Below are positions 1 to 5,579 of a stretch of 5,656 nucleotides of DNA, piece by piece (position 1 is the stretch's first letter; every line of letters starts with the position of its first letter). The notes below the pieces were generated by a model. The model was not told the DNA's origin and ran no database searches. It saw only the letters and a program-made list of their open reading frames with translations. Location of the stretch: the NCBI GenBank assembly GCA_900751755.1, contig CAADSP010000018.1, forward strand, positions 1 through 5,656. The letters are read 5' to 3'. The stretch comes from an uncultured Collinsella sp. Lineage in GTDB: Bacteria; Actinomycetota; Coriobacteriia; Coriobacteriales; Coriobacteriaceae. A program made the position numbers and the translations under genes.

Positions 1-42
1 CTGACCCCGGAGGAGTTCCGGAACCAGCCCCTTGCGGCGTAG
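1..42 (+). CDS. IS3-family transposase (OrfB), C-terminal fragment
   Basis: The window opens inside a reading frame coding LTPEEFRNQPLAA and then TAG at 40-42. Integrase-type (DDE) transposases of the IS3 family, especially the IS150 group, commonly end in a short tail of the form 'L-(T/S)-P-x-E-(Y/F)-R', so this matches the last residues of OrfB. The match is supported by a plausible terminal inverted repeat beginning 15 bases after the stop, which is the usual arrangement at an IS3 right end. The catalytic DDE residues would lie to the left, outside the window, so completeness and activity cannot be judged. Thirteen residues alone would be weak evidence; the adjoining repeat makes the call reasonable. 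Confidence 0.62.
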   Translation: MTPEEFRNQPLAA

Positions 43-56
43 TTCTTATTTAAGCC

Positions 57-80
57 GTCCAAGTTTTGGGGTGCAGTTCA
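57..80 (+). repeat. Terminal inverted repeat (right, IRR) of the IS3-family element
   Basis: The 24 bases run from GTCCAAGTTTTGG to GTGCAGTTCA. Read on the minus strand this begins TGAACTGCACCCC, the form known for IS150-group ends, with terminal TG/CA dinucleotides. The partner left repeat is outside the window, so only similarity to the family and the position just after the transposase stop support the call. Confidence 0.6.
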
Positions 81-132
81 GCACTTGGGGACGTTCCTTT
101 TCTGCCGGCAGTTAAGGAACGTCCCTAAGTGC
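81..132. repeat. 52-base near-perfect palindrome (large hairpin)
   Basis: GCACTTGGGGACGTTCCTT (81-99) is complementary to AAGGAACGTCCCTAAGTGC (114-132) over 19 positions with one mismatch (G87 opposite A126). The 14-base centre contains a second exact palindrome, CTGCCGGCAG (102-111), so the stem can be extended to a tight tip after two T:T mismatches. No T-run follows on the plus strand (GGGTTTTGAGG is interrupted), so it is not a textbook intrinsic terminator. It may be a dispersed intergenic repeat (REP- or MITE-like), a leftover terminator, or a leader structure for the protease gene. It begins at the base following the insertion sequence. Confidence 0.88.
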
Positions 133-140
133 CGGGTTTT

Positions 141-147
141 GAGGAGG
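141..147 (+). promoter_or_regulatory. Ribosome binding site deciding the protease start
   Basis: GAGGAGG lies five bases before ATG 153. It favours ATG 153 over the in-frame GTG at 129, which sits inside the palindrome and has no Shine-Dalgarno sequence of its own. Confidence 0.85.
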
Positions 148-152
148 TTGGC

Positions 153-1064
153 ATGCTCAATGCGATGATTTGGGCGCTTGCCTGTTTTGGTGTTGTTGCT
201 GCCGATATAGCCCTGAGCGTAGTTCTGTTTTCAGCTCTCGATGCCGTGTCGGCGCTGACGGGTTTCCCGATCGACAATCTCGATATCCAATGGTTCCAGG
301 CTGCCGCTCAGACGGCGTCATTTTTGATGGCGCTGCTGTGGTGGCGTTATCTGTGGCCCCGCTCCTTCATGGCGCGCCGGCAAGGCGAGCGCCCGCTCGG
401 TGGGGGAGCAAGCGCGGCATGGAAGCGCATTGCCTGCGTTGTCGTGATCGGCCTATCCATGCAGGTGGTCATTAGCTACCTATGCGACGGCGTGCTGTCG
501 CTGCTGCCCGAGGTCGCGGCAGACTATAGCGAGCTCGTCGAGGAAACGGGCATGGGCGATACCAGCCTTCTTGCCGTCCTGACCACGGTGCTCGGCGCGC
601 CGTTTTGCGAAGAGCTCCTGGTACGCGGCATCATCTTTGAGTTTTCGCTGCGTGCGTTTAATCCGCAGTGCCGTCCGCTCTGGAAACGCCGGCGCCGCGC
701 GAACGCGCAAGACGGCGCTATAGTGCCCTGGGCGGCCCCGAGTACCTGGGGCGTCGCCGCGGCAATCGTGCTGCAGGCGGCGATCTTCGGCTTTATGCAC
801 ATGAACTGGGTGCAGGGCTGCTACGCGGGCGCTGCCGGCCTCATTTTTGGTTGGGTACTCGTGACCACCGGAAAGCTTCGCTACACGATTCTGCTGCACT
901 TTGCGTTTAATGCCGGGTCGTATCTCATGACGTTGCTCTGGTTTGTGAACACGCCGCTCGACGTGGCAATTACGGTCGCTATCGCCGGTGTCATCCTCGT
1001 TGAGGCAATGCGCTCGCTGCGCCACGCGTGTGGGATGGACGCAGCGAGCGCACCGCTGCGCTAG
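153..1064 (+). CDS. CPBP-family intramembrane metalloprotease (Abi/CAAX-type)
   Basis: A 303-residue polytopic membrane protein with the three CPBP (Rce1/Abi-like) motifs in order: EELLVRG (E153, E154, R158), FxxxH in FGFMH (F212, H216) and HxxxN in HFAFN (H249, N253). Family knowledge assigns the glutamates and histidines to catalysis or metal coordination within the membrane. Hydrophobic segments lie near residues 3-32, 47-68, 92-118, 137-169, 198-218, 222-240, 245-265 and 271-289, suggesting about eight helices. A loop near residues 172-195 carries KRRRR and is probably cytoplasmic. The start is ATG 153, with GAGGAGG upstream. Members include eukaryotic CAAX-prenyl endopeptidases and bacterial proteins tied to bacteriocin self-immunity or protein maturation; the substrate cannot be read from sequence, and no bacteriocin gene is visible nearby. 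Its stop codon overlaps that of the convergent ygiQ gene. All three motifs are intact, so the enzyme is probably active. Confidence 0.93.
   Translation: MLNAMIWALACFGVVAADIALSVVLFSALDAVSALTGFPIDNLDIQWFQAAAQTASFLMALLWWRYLWPRSFMARRQGERPLGGGASAAWKRIACVVVIGLSMQVVISYLCDGVLSLLPEVAADYSELVEETGMGDTSLLAVLTTVLGAPFCEELLVRGIIFEFSLRAFNPQCRPLWKRRRRANAQDGAIVPWAAPSTWGVAAAIVLQAAIFGFMHMNWVQGCYAGAAGLIFGWVLVTTGKLRYTILLHFAFNAGSYLMTLLWFVNTPLDVAITVAIAGVILVEAMRSLRHACGMDAASAPLR
1061..1064. other. Shared CTAG: overlapping stop codons of two convergent genes
   Basis: The plus-strand protease ends with TAG at 1062-1064 and the minus-strand ygiQ ends with TAG read from 1063 down to 1061. The palindromic CTAG provides both stops, so the genes overlap by four bases with no room between them for a terminator. 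Each transcript is likely to run into the other gene. Confidence 0.9.
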
Positions 1065-3208
1065 TTGCGGCGACCGCCTCCGTTGGCGCCCTGGCGCCCC
1101 TGTGCCGCGCGATTGCGACCGGCAGTGTTCTGCGCGCGGGACATACCGCCGTATCCCTTGCTGCCCTTAGGCCCCTTGCCGGCACCACCAGCGCCACCGT
1201 GGGCCTTGCCGCCCTTCTTGCCGGTGCCATGCCCGCCGCCGGCAGACGTCTCGCCCGGGCGTGGCGGTACGGGACGGATCAGGCAATGCTTGGTGTAGCC
1301 GATCAGATCTCGGCGGCCGGCCTTTTCCAGCGCCTCGCGCACAAGCTTGTAGTTCTCGGGCTTGCGGTATTGGATGAGCGCACGCTGCATGGCCTTTTCG
1401 TGTGGGTCGCGCGCCACGTAGATCGGCTGCATGGTGCGCGGATCCACGCCAGTGTAGTACATGCAGGTTGACATGGTGGACGGCGTGGGGTAGAAGTCCT
1501 GCACCTGCTCGGGCATGTAGCCCATGTCGCGCACGGCTTCGGCAAGGTCCACGGCTTCCTTCATGGTTGAACCGGGGTGGCTCGAGATCAGATACGGCAC
1601 CACGTACTGCTTGAGTCCGTATTCGCGATTCAAGCGTTCAAATTTACGGCAGAATGCGTCGTAGACAGCTCGGCTCGGCTTGCCCATCACGGACAGCACC
1701 GCGTCGCTCACGTGCTCGGGCGCTACGCGCAGCTGGCCCGAGACATGGTGTTCCAGCAGCTCGCGTAAAAACTCGTCCGAGGCATCGGCCATGGTGTAGT
1801 CAAAACGGATGCCGCTGCGCACGAAGACCTTTTTGACGCCCGGCAGCTGGCGCAGGTCGCGCAACAGCTGCGTGTAGCCGCTTTCGTCGACCACCATGTT
1901 CTTGCACACGCTCGGCCACAGACAGCGCTTGTTCTTGCACACGCCGTGCTTGAGCTGCTTGTCGCAGGCGGGACGGCTAAAGTTGGCCGTCGGTCCGCCT
2001 ACGTCGTTGATGTAGCCCTTAAACTCGGGATCGCGCGTGAGCAGCTCTGCCTCGCGCATGATCGAGTCGTGGCTGCGCATCTGCAACACGCGACCTTGGT
2101 GGAAGGTGAGGGCGCAAAACGAGCATTCACCAAAGCACCCGCGGTTGGAGCTGATTGAAAACTTGATCTCGGCAAAGGCCGGCACGCCGCCCGCGGCATC
2201 GTAGTCGGGATGCCAATCGCGTGCGTAGGGGAGCTCGGCCACCTCGTCCATCTCATCGGTCGTCAACGTCGCCGACGGCGGGTTCTGCACCACATAGACG
2301 CTGTTGGGATAGGGCTCTACCAGGCGATGTCCGGTGATGGGGTCCATATTCTGCTGTTGCACGTTAAAGCTGCGGGCGTAGTTGAGCTTGTCGGCGGCAA
2401 GGTCGTCCCAGCTGGGCAGCAGGTCGTAGTCGTAGACCTCGTCGAGCGAGCTGGTGCGGTAGACGGTGCCATTGATATAGGTGATCTGATCGACGGGCAG
2501 CCCCGCGTCGAGCGCGTCGGCGATCTCAACGATCGCGTGCTCGCCCATGCCGTAGATGAGGATGTCGGCGCCCGAGTCGAGCAGCACCGAGCGCTTGAGC
2601 TTATCCTGCCAGTAGTCGTAGTGGGCCAGGCGGCGCAGGCTCGCCTCGATGCCGCCGATGATGATGGGGGCGTCCTTAAACGTCTGGCGGATGAGGTTGC
2701 CGTAGACCGTGACGGCGCGATTGGGACGGCGCCCCTCCTCGCCACCGGGGGTATAGGCGTCGGTGTGGCGGCGGTGCTTGGTCACCGAATAGTGGTTGAC
2801 CATGGAGTCCATGTTACCGGCACTGACGAGAAAGCCTAGGCGCGGCTCGCCGAGCGCGGTAATGCTGGCGGGGTCGGTCCAGTCGGGCTGGCAGATGATG
2901 CCCACCTTGTAGCCGTGCGCGTCGAGGACGCGACTGATGATGGCCATGCCAAAGCTGGGATGGTCCACATAGGCGTCGCCGCAGATGTAGACAAAGTCGC
3001 ACTGGTCCCAGCCGCGTGCATCCATGTCGGCTCGACTGACGGGGAGGAATTTATCGCGGCCCGGGCGCCAGGGGCGGGCGGGCGTCGCTTGGGAATGCTT
3101 GGTGCGGGCGACCGTGGCCTGCGCCTTGCCGCCGCGCTTTTGCTGCTGGCCCTGTTTGCCCTGCTGACTGCGCTGGTTGTTCTGAGCGTGCTGAGGCTTT
3201 TTTGCCAC
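1061..3208 (-). CDS. ygiQ: YgiQ-family radical SAM protein
   Basis: A 715-residue protein matching the YgiQ family (UPF0313): an N-terminal YgiQ domain with the ICGDAYVDHPSFG signature (residues 75-87), a radical SAM core with the CxxxCxxC motif as CFGECSFC (C358, C362, C365), and a C-terminal DUF3362-type region (about 563-645) containing DFYPTPSTMSTCMYYTG. The three cysteines would bind the [4Fe-4S] cluster that cleaves S-adenosylmethionine; the reaction catalysed by YgiQ is not established. Four further cysteines (C415, C424, C429, C435) follow the core and could hold a second cluster (inference). Both ends are low complexity and basic: roughly residues 2-50 are Q/K/R-rich and 648-715 are G/K/A/R-rich, making it longer at both ends than the conserved core. 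The chosen start is GTG 3208, preceded by GGGAGGG; an in-frame GTG at 3289 gives 27 more residues but has no clear ribosome site. No operon partner is seen. Confidence 0.93.
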   Translation of the reverse strand: MAKKPQHAQNNQRSQQGKQGQQQKRGGKAQATVARTKHSQATPARPWRPGRDKFLPVSRADMDARGWDQCDFVYICGDAYVDHPSFGMAIISRVLDAHGYKVGIICQPDWTDPASITALGEPRLGFLVSAGNMDSMVNHYSVTKHRRHTDAYTPGGEEGRRPNRAVTVYGNLIRQTFKDAPIIIGGIEASLRRLAHYDYWQDKLKRSVLLDSGADILIYGMGEHAIVEIADALDAGLPVDQITYINGTVYRTSSLDEVYDYDLLPSWDDLAADKLNYARSFNVQQQNMDPITGHRLVEPYPNSVYVVQNPPSATLTTDEMDEVAELPYARDWHPDYDAAGGVPAFAEIKFSISSNRGCFGECSFCALTFHQGRVLQMRSHDSIMREAELLTRDPEFKGYINDVGGPTANFSRPACDKQLKHGVCKNKRCLWPSVCKNMVVDESGYTQLLRDLRQLPGVKKVFVRSGIRFDYTMADASDEFLRELLEHHVSGQLRVAPEHVSDAVLSVMGKPSRAVYDAFCRKFERLNREYGLKQYVVPYLISSHPGSTMKEAVDLAEAVRDMGYMPEQVQDFYPTPSTMSTCMYYTGVDPRTMQPIYVARDPHEKAMQRALIQYRKPENYKLVREALEKAGRRDLIGYTKHCLIRPVPPRPGETSAGGGHGTGKKGGKAHGGAGGAGKGPKGSKGYGGMSRAQNTAGRNRAAQGRQGANGGGRRN

Positions 3209-3211
3209 GAT

Positions 3212-3218
3212 CCCTCCC
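3212..3218 (-). promoter_or_regulatory. Ribosome binding site for ygiQ (GTG start)
   Basis: On the minus strand GGGAGGG lies three bases (ATC) before GTG 3208; counted from the GGAGG core the spacing is four bases. This is somewhat short but is the only good site near a start in this frame, and the protein then begins VAKKPQ with the first residue read as Met. Confidence 0.7.
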
Positions 3219-3239
3219 GGTGTTTGTATGCTGCATGTA

Positions 3240-3245
3240 ATTGTA
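3240..3245 (-). promoter_or_regulatory. Possible -10 element for ygiQ
   Basis: The minus strand reads TACAAT here, five of six matches to TATAAT, and would place the transcript start about 25 bases before the GTG. No recognisable -35 hexamer lies at 16-18 bases upstream (the sequence there is AGCCCC), so this is only a candidate. It directly abuts the inverted repeat at 3246-3280, which would suit regulation at this promoter. Confidence 0.25.
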
Positions 3246-3280
3246 ACCAGTCTTTTTGGGGCGGGGCTAAAAAGACTGGT
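3246..3280. repeat. Perfect 12-bp inverted repeat in the ygiQ/yoaK divergent region
   Basis: ACCAGTCTTTTT (3246-3257) and AAAAAGACTGGT (3269-3280) are exact reverse complements around an 11-base G-rich loop, GGGGCGGGGCT. The T and A runs are inside the stem next to the loop and no T-run follows on either strand, so it does not look like an intrinsic terminator. It lies 37 bases upstream of the ygiQ start and about 200 bases upstream of the DUF1275 gene. It could be an operator for a dimeric repressor or an RNA structure in a leader. The rest of the 268-base gap (3281-3459) shows no RNA gene or convincing promoter that I can recognise. Confidence 0.85.
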
Positions 3281-3459
3281 GGAGTACACGAGCCGGCGGA
3301 TCGGCGTGTCGATGCGGGTGCCGGCGCCGCGCCCGCTGTTTGTTTCCAGACTGTGTATCTACGCGTTGGAGAACCCGTCTCGCGCGCACGCCATGTTGTC
3401 AATGGGTTACAGTATGAACGGCGGCTATGTTTCCGCCAACGCACGAGAGAGTCGTCAAC

Positions 3460-3466
3460 AAGGAGG
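3460..3466 (+). promoter_or_regulatory. Ribosome binding site deciding the DUF1275 gene start
   Basis: AAGGAGG ends ten bases before ATG 3477. A nearer ATG at 3467 is out of frame and meets a stop after 14 codons. The reading frame stays open leftward to ATG 3228, but the added residues have no membrane-protein family character, so ATG 3477 is preferred. Confidence 0.8.
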
Positions 3467-3476
3467 ATGCACGACG

Positions 3477-4193
3477 ATGCAGCGTGCCAAACAGATATCG
3501 GAGTCTATTGAGCTGGGCATCATCTTGGCGCTCGCCGGTGGCTTTATGGACGTGTATTCGTACATTGGGCGCGACCATGTTTTCGCCAACGCGCAGACAG
3601 GCAACATCCTGCTCGTGGGCGTGAGCATCTCGGAGGGCAACTGGGCACTTGCGGGGCGCTACTTCTTCCCTGTGGTGTCGTTTGCCGTGGGTATTATGCT
3701 TGCCGATCTGGTACACGAGCGGTTTGGCAGCGTGATCCACTGGCGTCAGGTGACGGTGTTCTTTGAAGCCGTCATCTTGCTGGGCGTGAGCTTTATCCCG
3801 GGCGGCAATTTCAACCTGCTCGCCAACTGCCTCACCTCATTTGCCTGCGGCATGCAGGTCGAGAGCTTCCGCAAGATCCACGGTCACGGCATCGCTACGA
3901 CCATGTGCATCGGCAACTTGCGCAACGCGCTGCAAAACGTGGACGATTACATCATCACCCACAGGCGCGGCTTTTTGGAAAACGGCCTGCTGTACTTTGG
4001 CGTGATCTTTATCTTTGTGTTTGGCGCCGTGCTGGGCAACTGGTGTATTGAGCGCATGGGGCTGCACGCCATCGTCGTGGCGAGTTTGCTGCTGTTTGTC
4101 GCGTTTGCCATCATGTTCATCGACCGCGAGCGCGACTTGCGCTTACGCTGGAAGGTTGCGGCCGAGGCTTGGAAAGAGGGCTGCCGAAAGTAA
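3477..4193 (+). CDS. YoaK-family (DUF1275) membrane protein
   Basis: A 238-residue, very hydrophobic protein with the pattern of the DUF1275/YoaK family. Near the N-terminus AGGFMDVYSYI (20-30) leads to FANAQTGNILLVG (36-48), the family's 'G-x-x-D ... TGN' signature. A second, related element occurs in the other half as GMQ (125-127) and TTMCIGN (141-147), suggesting an internal duplication. Predicted membrane segments lie near residues 12-30, 59-80, 92-108, 110-128, 168-188 and 193-215, about six helices, with a basic/acidic cytoplasmic-looking tail (RERDLRLRWK). The family is widespread and its function unknown; a transporter-like role is only a guess. The start at ATG 3477 is set by AAGGAGG. 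It is transcribed away from ygiQ and closes with its own hairpin terminator, so it appears monocistronic. Confidence 0.88.
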   Translation: MQRAKQISESIELGIILALAGGFMDVYSYIGRDHVFANAQTGNILLVGVSISEGNWALAGRYFFPVVSFAVGIMLADLVHERFGSVIHWRQVTVFFEAVILLGVSFIPGGNFNLLANCLTSFACGMQVESFRKIHGHGIATTMCIGNLRNALQNVDDYIITHRRGFLENGLLYFGVIFIFVFGAVLGNWCIERMGLHAIVVASLLLFVAFAIMFIDRERDLRLRWKVAAEAWKEGCRK

Positions 4194-4198
4194 CCGAA

Positions 4199-4235
4199 TG
4201 CGGCAAAGGGGCTGTCCCTTTGCCGCAATATTTTT
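4199..4235 (+). terminator. Intrinsic terminator of the DUF1275 gene
   Basis: TGCGGCAAAGGG (4199-4210) pairs perfectly with CCCTTTGCCGCA (4216-4227) around the loop GCTGT, followed by ATA and five T residues (4231-4235). It begins six bases after the stop codon. The core AAAGGGGCTGTCCCTTT looks like a motif I associate with recurrent intergenic hairpins in gut Coriobacteriia, so it may be a repeat serving as a terminator (inference). Confidence 0.88.
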
Positions 4236-4244
4236 CATCATGTG

Positions 4245-4299
4245 TTGAAACGCTTTAACAATTTTGACGTTCTCACGCGTTTTTTGTTTCAAAAGCGTT
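4245..4299. promoter_or_regulatory. Operator-like repeated words upstream of fucO
   Basis: TTGAAACGCTTTAACAA (4245-4261) is an imperfect palindrome centred on CG, the form typical of LacI/GalR-family operators. A second site, GTTTCAAAAGCGTT (4286-4299), holds the same two words on the opposite strand: TTGAAAC (4245-4251) matches inverted GTTTCAA (4286-4292), and AACGCTTT (4249-4256) matches inverted AAAGCGTT (4292-4299). The CG centres are 45 bases apart. Between them lies TTGACG (4264-4269), five of six matches to a -35 box, but no good -10 follows at 16-18 bases, so the promoter is not fixed. The arrangement suggests a repressor or catabolite control site for fucO. The regulator is not in the window. 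Confidence 0.45.
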
Positions 4300-4346
4300 A
4301 GGATGGGACTCATAGCGTGGGGTGTAATGGATGCCCCGCACACGAT

Positions 4347-4352
4347 GGGAGG
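4347..4352 (+). promoter_or_regulatory. Ribosome binding site for fucO
   Basis: GGGAGG lies six bases before ATG 4359. It rules out the longer in-frame start at GTG 4317, whose 14 extra residues (beginning MGCNGC) are absent from known FucO proteins. Confidence 0.88.
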
Positions 4353-4358
4353 CTATCA

Positions 4359-5525
4359 ATGGCTAATCGTTTCGTTCTCAACACCATCTCTTATCATGGT
4401 TCCGGCGCCATCAAGGAGATCCCCGGCGAGCTCCAGCGTCGCGGCTACAAGAAGATCTTCGTCTGCTCCGACCCCGATCTGGTCAAGTTTGGCGTTACCG
4501 CTAAGGTGACCGACGAGCTCGACGCCGCCGGCATCGCATGGAGCCTCTACTCCGAGATCAAGCCCAACCCCACCATCCAGAACGTCAAGGACGGCGTCGA
4601 GGCCTTCAAGGCCGCCGAGGCTGACGCTATCGTGACCATCGGTGGCGGCTCCTCCATGGACACCGCCAAGGCCATCGGCATTATTATCAACAACCCCGAG
4701 TTCGCCGATGTCCGTAGCCTCGAGGGCGTTGCTCCCACCAAGAACCACGCCGTGTTCACCATCGCCGTGCCGACGACCGCCGGTACCGCTGCCGAGGTGA
4801 CCATCAACTACGTCATCACCGACCCCGAGAAGGTCCGCAAGTTCGTGTGCGTCGACACCAACGACGCCCCCGAGGTCGCCGTCGTCGACCCCGACATGAT
4901 GGCTTCCATGCCCGCCGGCCTGACCGCTTCCACTGGTATGGACGCTCTTACCCACGCCATCGAGGGCTACACTACCAAGGGTGCTTGGGAGCTCTCTGAC
5001 ATGTTCCACTTTGAGGCTATTAAGCTGATCAGCGAGAACCTGCGTGACTCCGTCGCCGAGGCCAAGTCCGGTCAGCCCGGCTCCGGCCGCGAGGGCATGG
5101 CTCTTGGTCAGTATGTCGCCGGCATGGGCTTCTCCAACGTTGGCCTGGGCATCGACCACGCCATGGCTCACACCCTGTCTGCTCACTACGACACCCCGCA
5201 CGGCGTCGCTTGCGCCATGCTGCTGCCGATCGCCATGGAGTTCAACAAGCCGGTTTGCGCTGAGCGCCTGGCCAAGGTTGCCATTGCCATGGGCGTTGAC
5301 ACCACGGGCATGAGCACCGACGAGGCTGCCGACGCCGCTATCGCCGCCGTCAAGCAGCTTTCCGCCGACGTGAACATTCCGCACGTCTGCGAGGCCATGA
5401 AGGCCGACGAGATCGAGGTTCTGGCCAAGGACGCCATGGCCGACGCTTGCTTCCCGGGCAACCCGCGCGAGGCGACGCTCGACGACGTCATCGAGCTCTT
5501 CAAGAAGATCTGCCCGGCTGCCTAG
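4359..5525 (+). CDS. fucO: Lactaldehyde reductase (1,2-propanediol oxidoreductase), iron-dependent alcohol dehydrogenase
   Basis: A 388-residue group III (iron-dependent) alcohol dehydrogenase, close to the roughly 382 residues of E. coli FucO and recalling it throughout, starting with MANR and including NNPEFADVRSLEG, AEVTINYVITD, MALGQYVAGMGFSNVGLG and GNPREATL. FucO reduces L-lactaldehyde to (S)-1,2-propanediol with NADH in the cytoplasm, disposing of electrons from fermented fucose or rhamnose. The nucleotide-binding motif is GGGSSMD (95-101), and D38 aligns with the aspartate that favours NAD over NADP in the E. coli enzyme. The metal ligands are all present: D195, H199, H267 and H281, with H267 and H281 spaced 14 apart as in E. 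coli. Codon use is strongly biased (Lys almost always AAG, many GCC and ATC), unlike the genes to its left, suggesting high expression. It has its own upstream control region and terminator and no sugar genes beside it, so its true substrate could be another short aldehyde or diol. Confidence 0.93.
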   Translation: MANRFVLNTISYHGSGAIKEIPGELQRRGYKKIFVCSDPDLVKFGVTAKVTDELDAAGIAWSLYSEIKPNPTIQNVKDGVEAFKAAEADAIVTIGGGSSMDTAKAIGIIINNPEFADVRSLEGVAPTKNHAVFTIAVPTTAGTAAEVTINYVITDPEKVRKFVCVDTNDAPEVAVVDPDMMASMPAGLTASTGMDALTHAIEGYTTKGAWELSDMFHFEAIKLISENLRDSVAEAKSGQPGSGREGMALGQYVAGMGFSNVGLGIDHAMAHTLSAHYDTPHGVACAMLLPIAMEFNKPVCAERLAKVAIAMGVDTTGMSTDEAADAAIAAVKQLSADVNIPHVCEAMKADEIEVLAKDAMADACFPGNPREATLDDVIELFKKICPAA

Positions 5526-5579
5526 CCCAGTTTGGTGGTCCTTCGCCCGTAGGTGTATGGTCTTTTGACGTGCCGCTGG

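Larger units (their letters stand above)
1..80 (+). mobile_element. Right end of an IS3-family (IS150-group-like) insertion sequence
   Basis: This stretch joins the transposase C-terminus (stop at 40-42), a short spacer and a terminal repeat at 57-80 ending in CA. IS150-group elements typically have TG...CA termini with a TGNACTGCACCCC-like inverted repeat, and the reverse complement of 57-80 begins TGAACTGCACCCCAAAACTT, which fits. The element would extend leftward beyond the window. IS3-family elements normally leave a 3-5 bp target duplication, so bases 81-83 or 81-85 are the candidate duplicated bases; the left junction is needed to confirm this. Confidence 0.62.

Noticed and set aside
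81..132. The large palindrome as a simple rho-independent terminator of the transposase
   Set aside because: It lies outside the insertion sequence, and the bases after it (CGGGTTTTGAGG) hold only a short interrupted T-run.
129..152. GTG at 129 as a longer start for the protease
   Set aside because: It lies inside the 81-132 palindrome with no ribosome site before it, while GAGGAGG sits five bases before ATG 153.
480..1025. A 181-codon minus-strand open frame opposite the protease
   Set aside because: It overlaps the intact CPBP motifs on the other strand, and its product has no recognisable family features.
153..1064. The protease as part of a bacteriocin immunity system
   Set aside because: No bacteriocin precursor, export gene or regulator is visible nearby; the CPBP family is too broad to assign immunity from the protein alone.
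2210..2839. A 209-codon plus-strand open frame within ygiQ
   Set aside because: It is antisense to a well-conserved gene, its V/D/G-rich product matches nothing I recognise, and it has no convincing ribosome site.
3246..3280. The divergent-region hairpin as a terminator, or its G-rich loop as a G-quadruplex
   Set aside because: No T-run follows the stem on either strand, and only two runs of four G are present, too few for a standard quadruplex.
3396..3431. A sigma-70 promoter for the DUF1275 gene from TTGTCA (3396-3401)
   Set aside because: No acceptable -10 hexamer occurs at 16-18 bases; the nearest candidates, TATGAA and TATGTT, have the wrong spacing.
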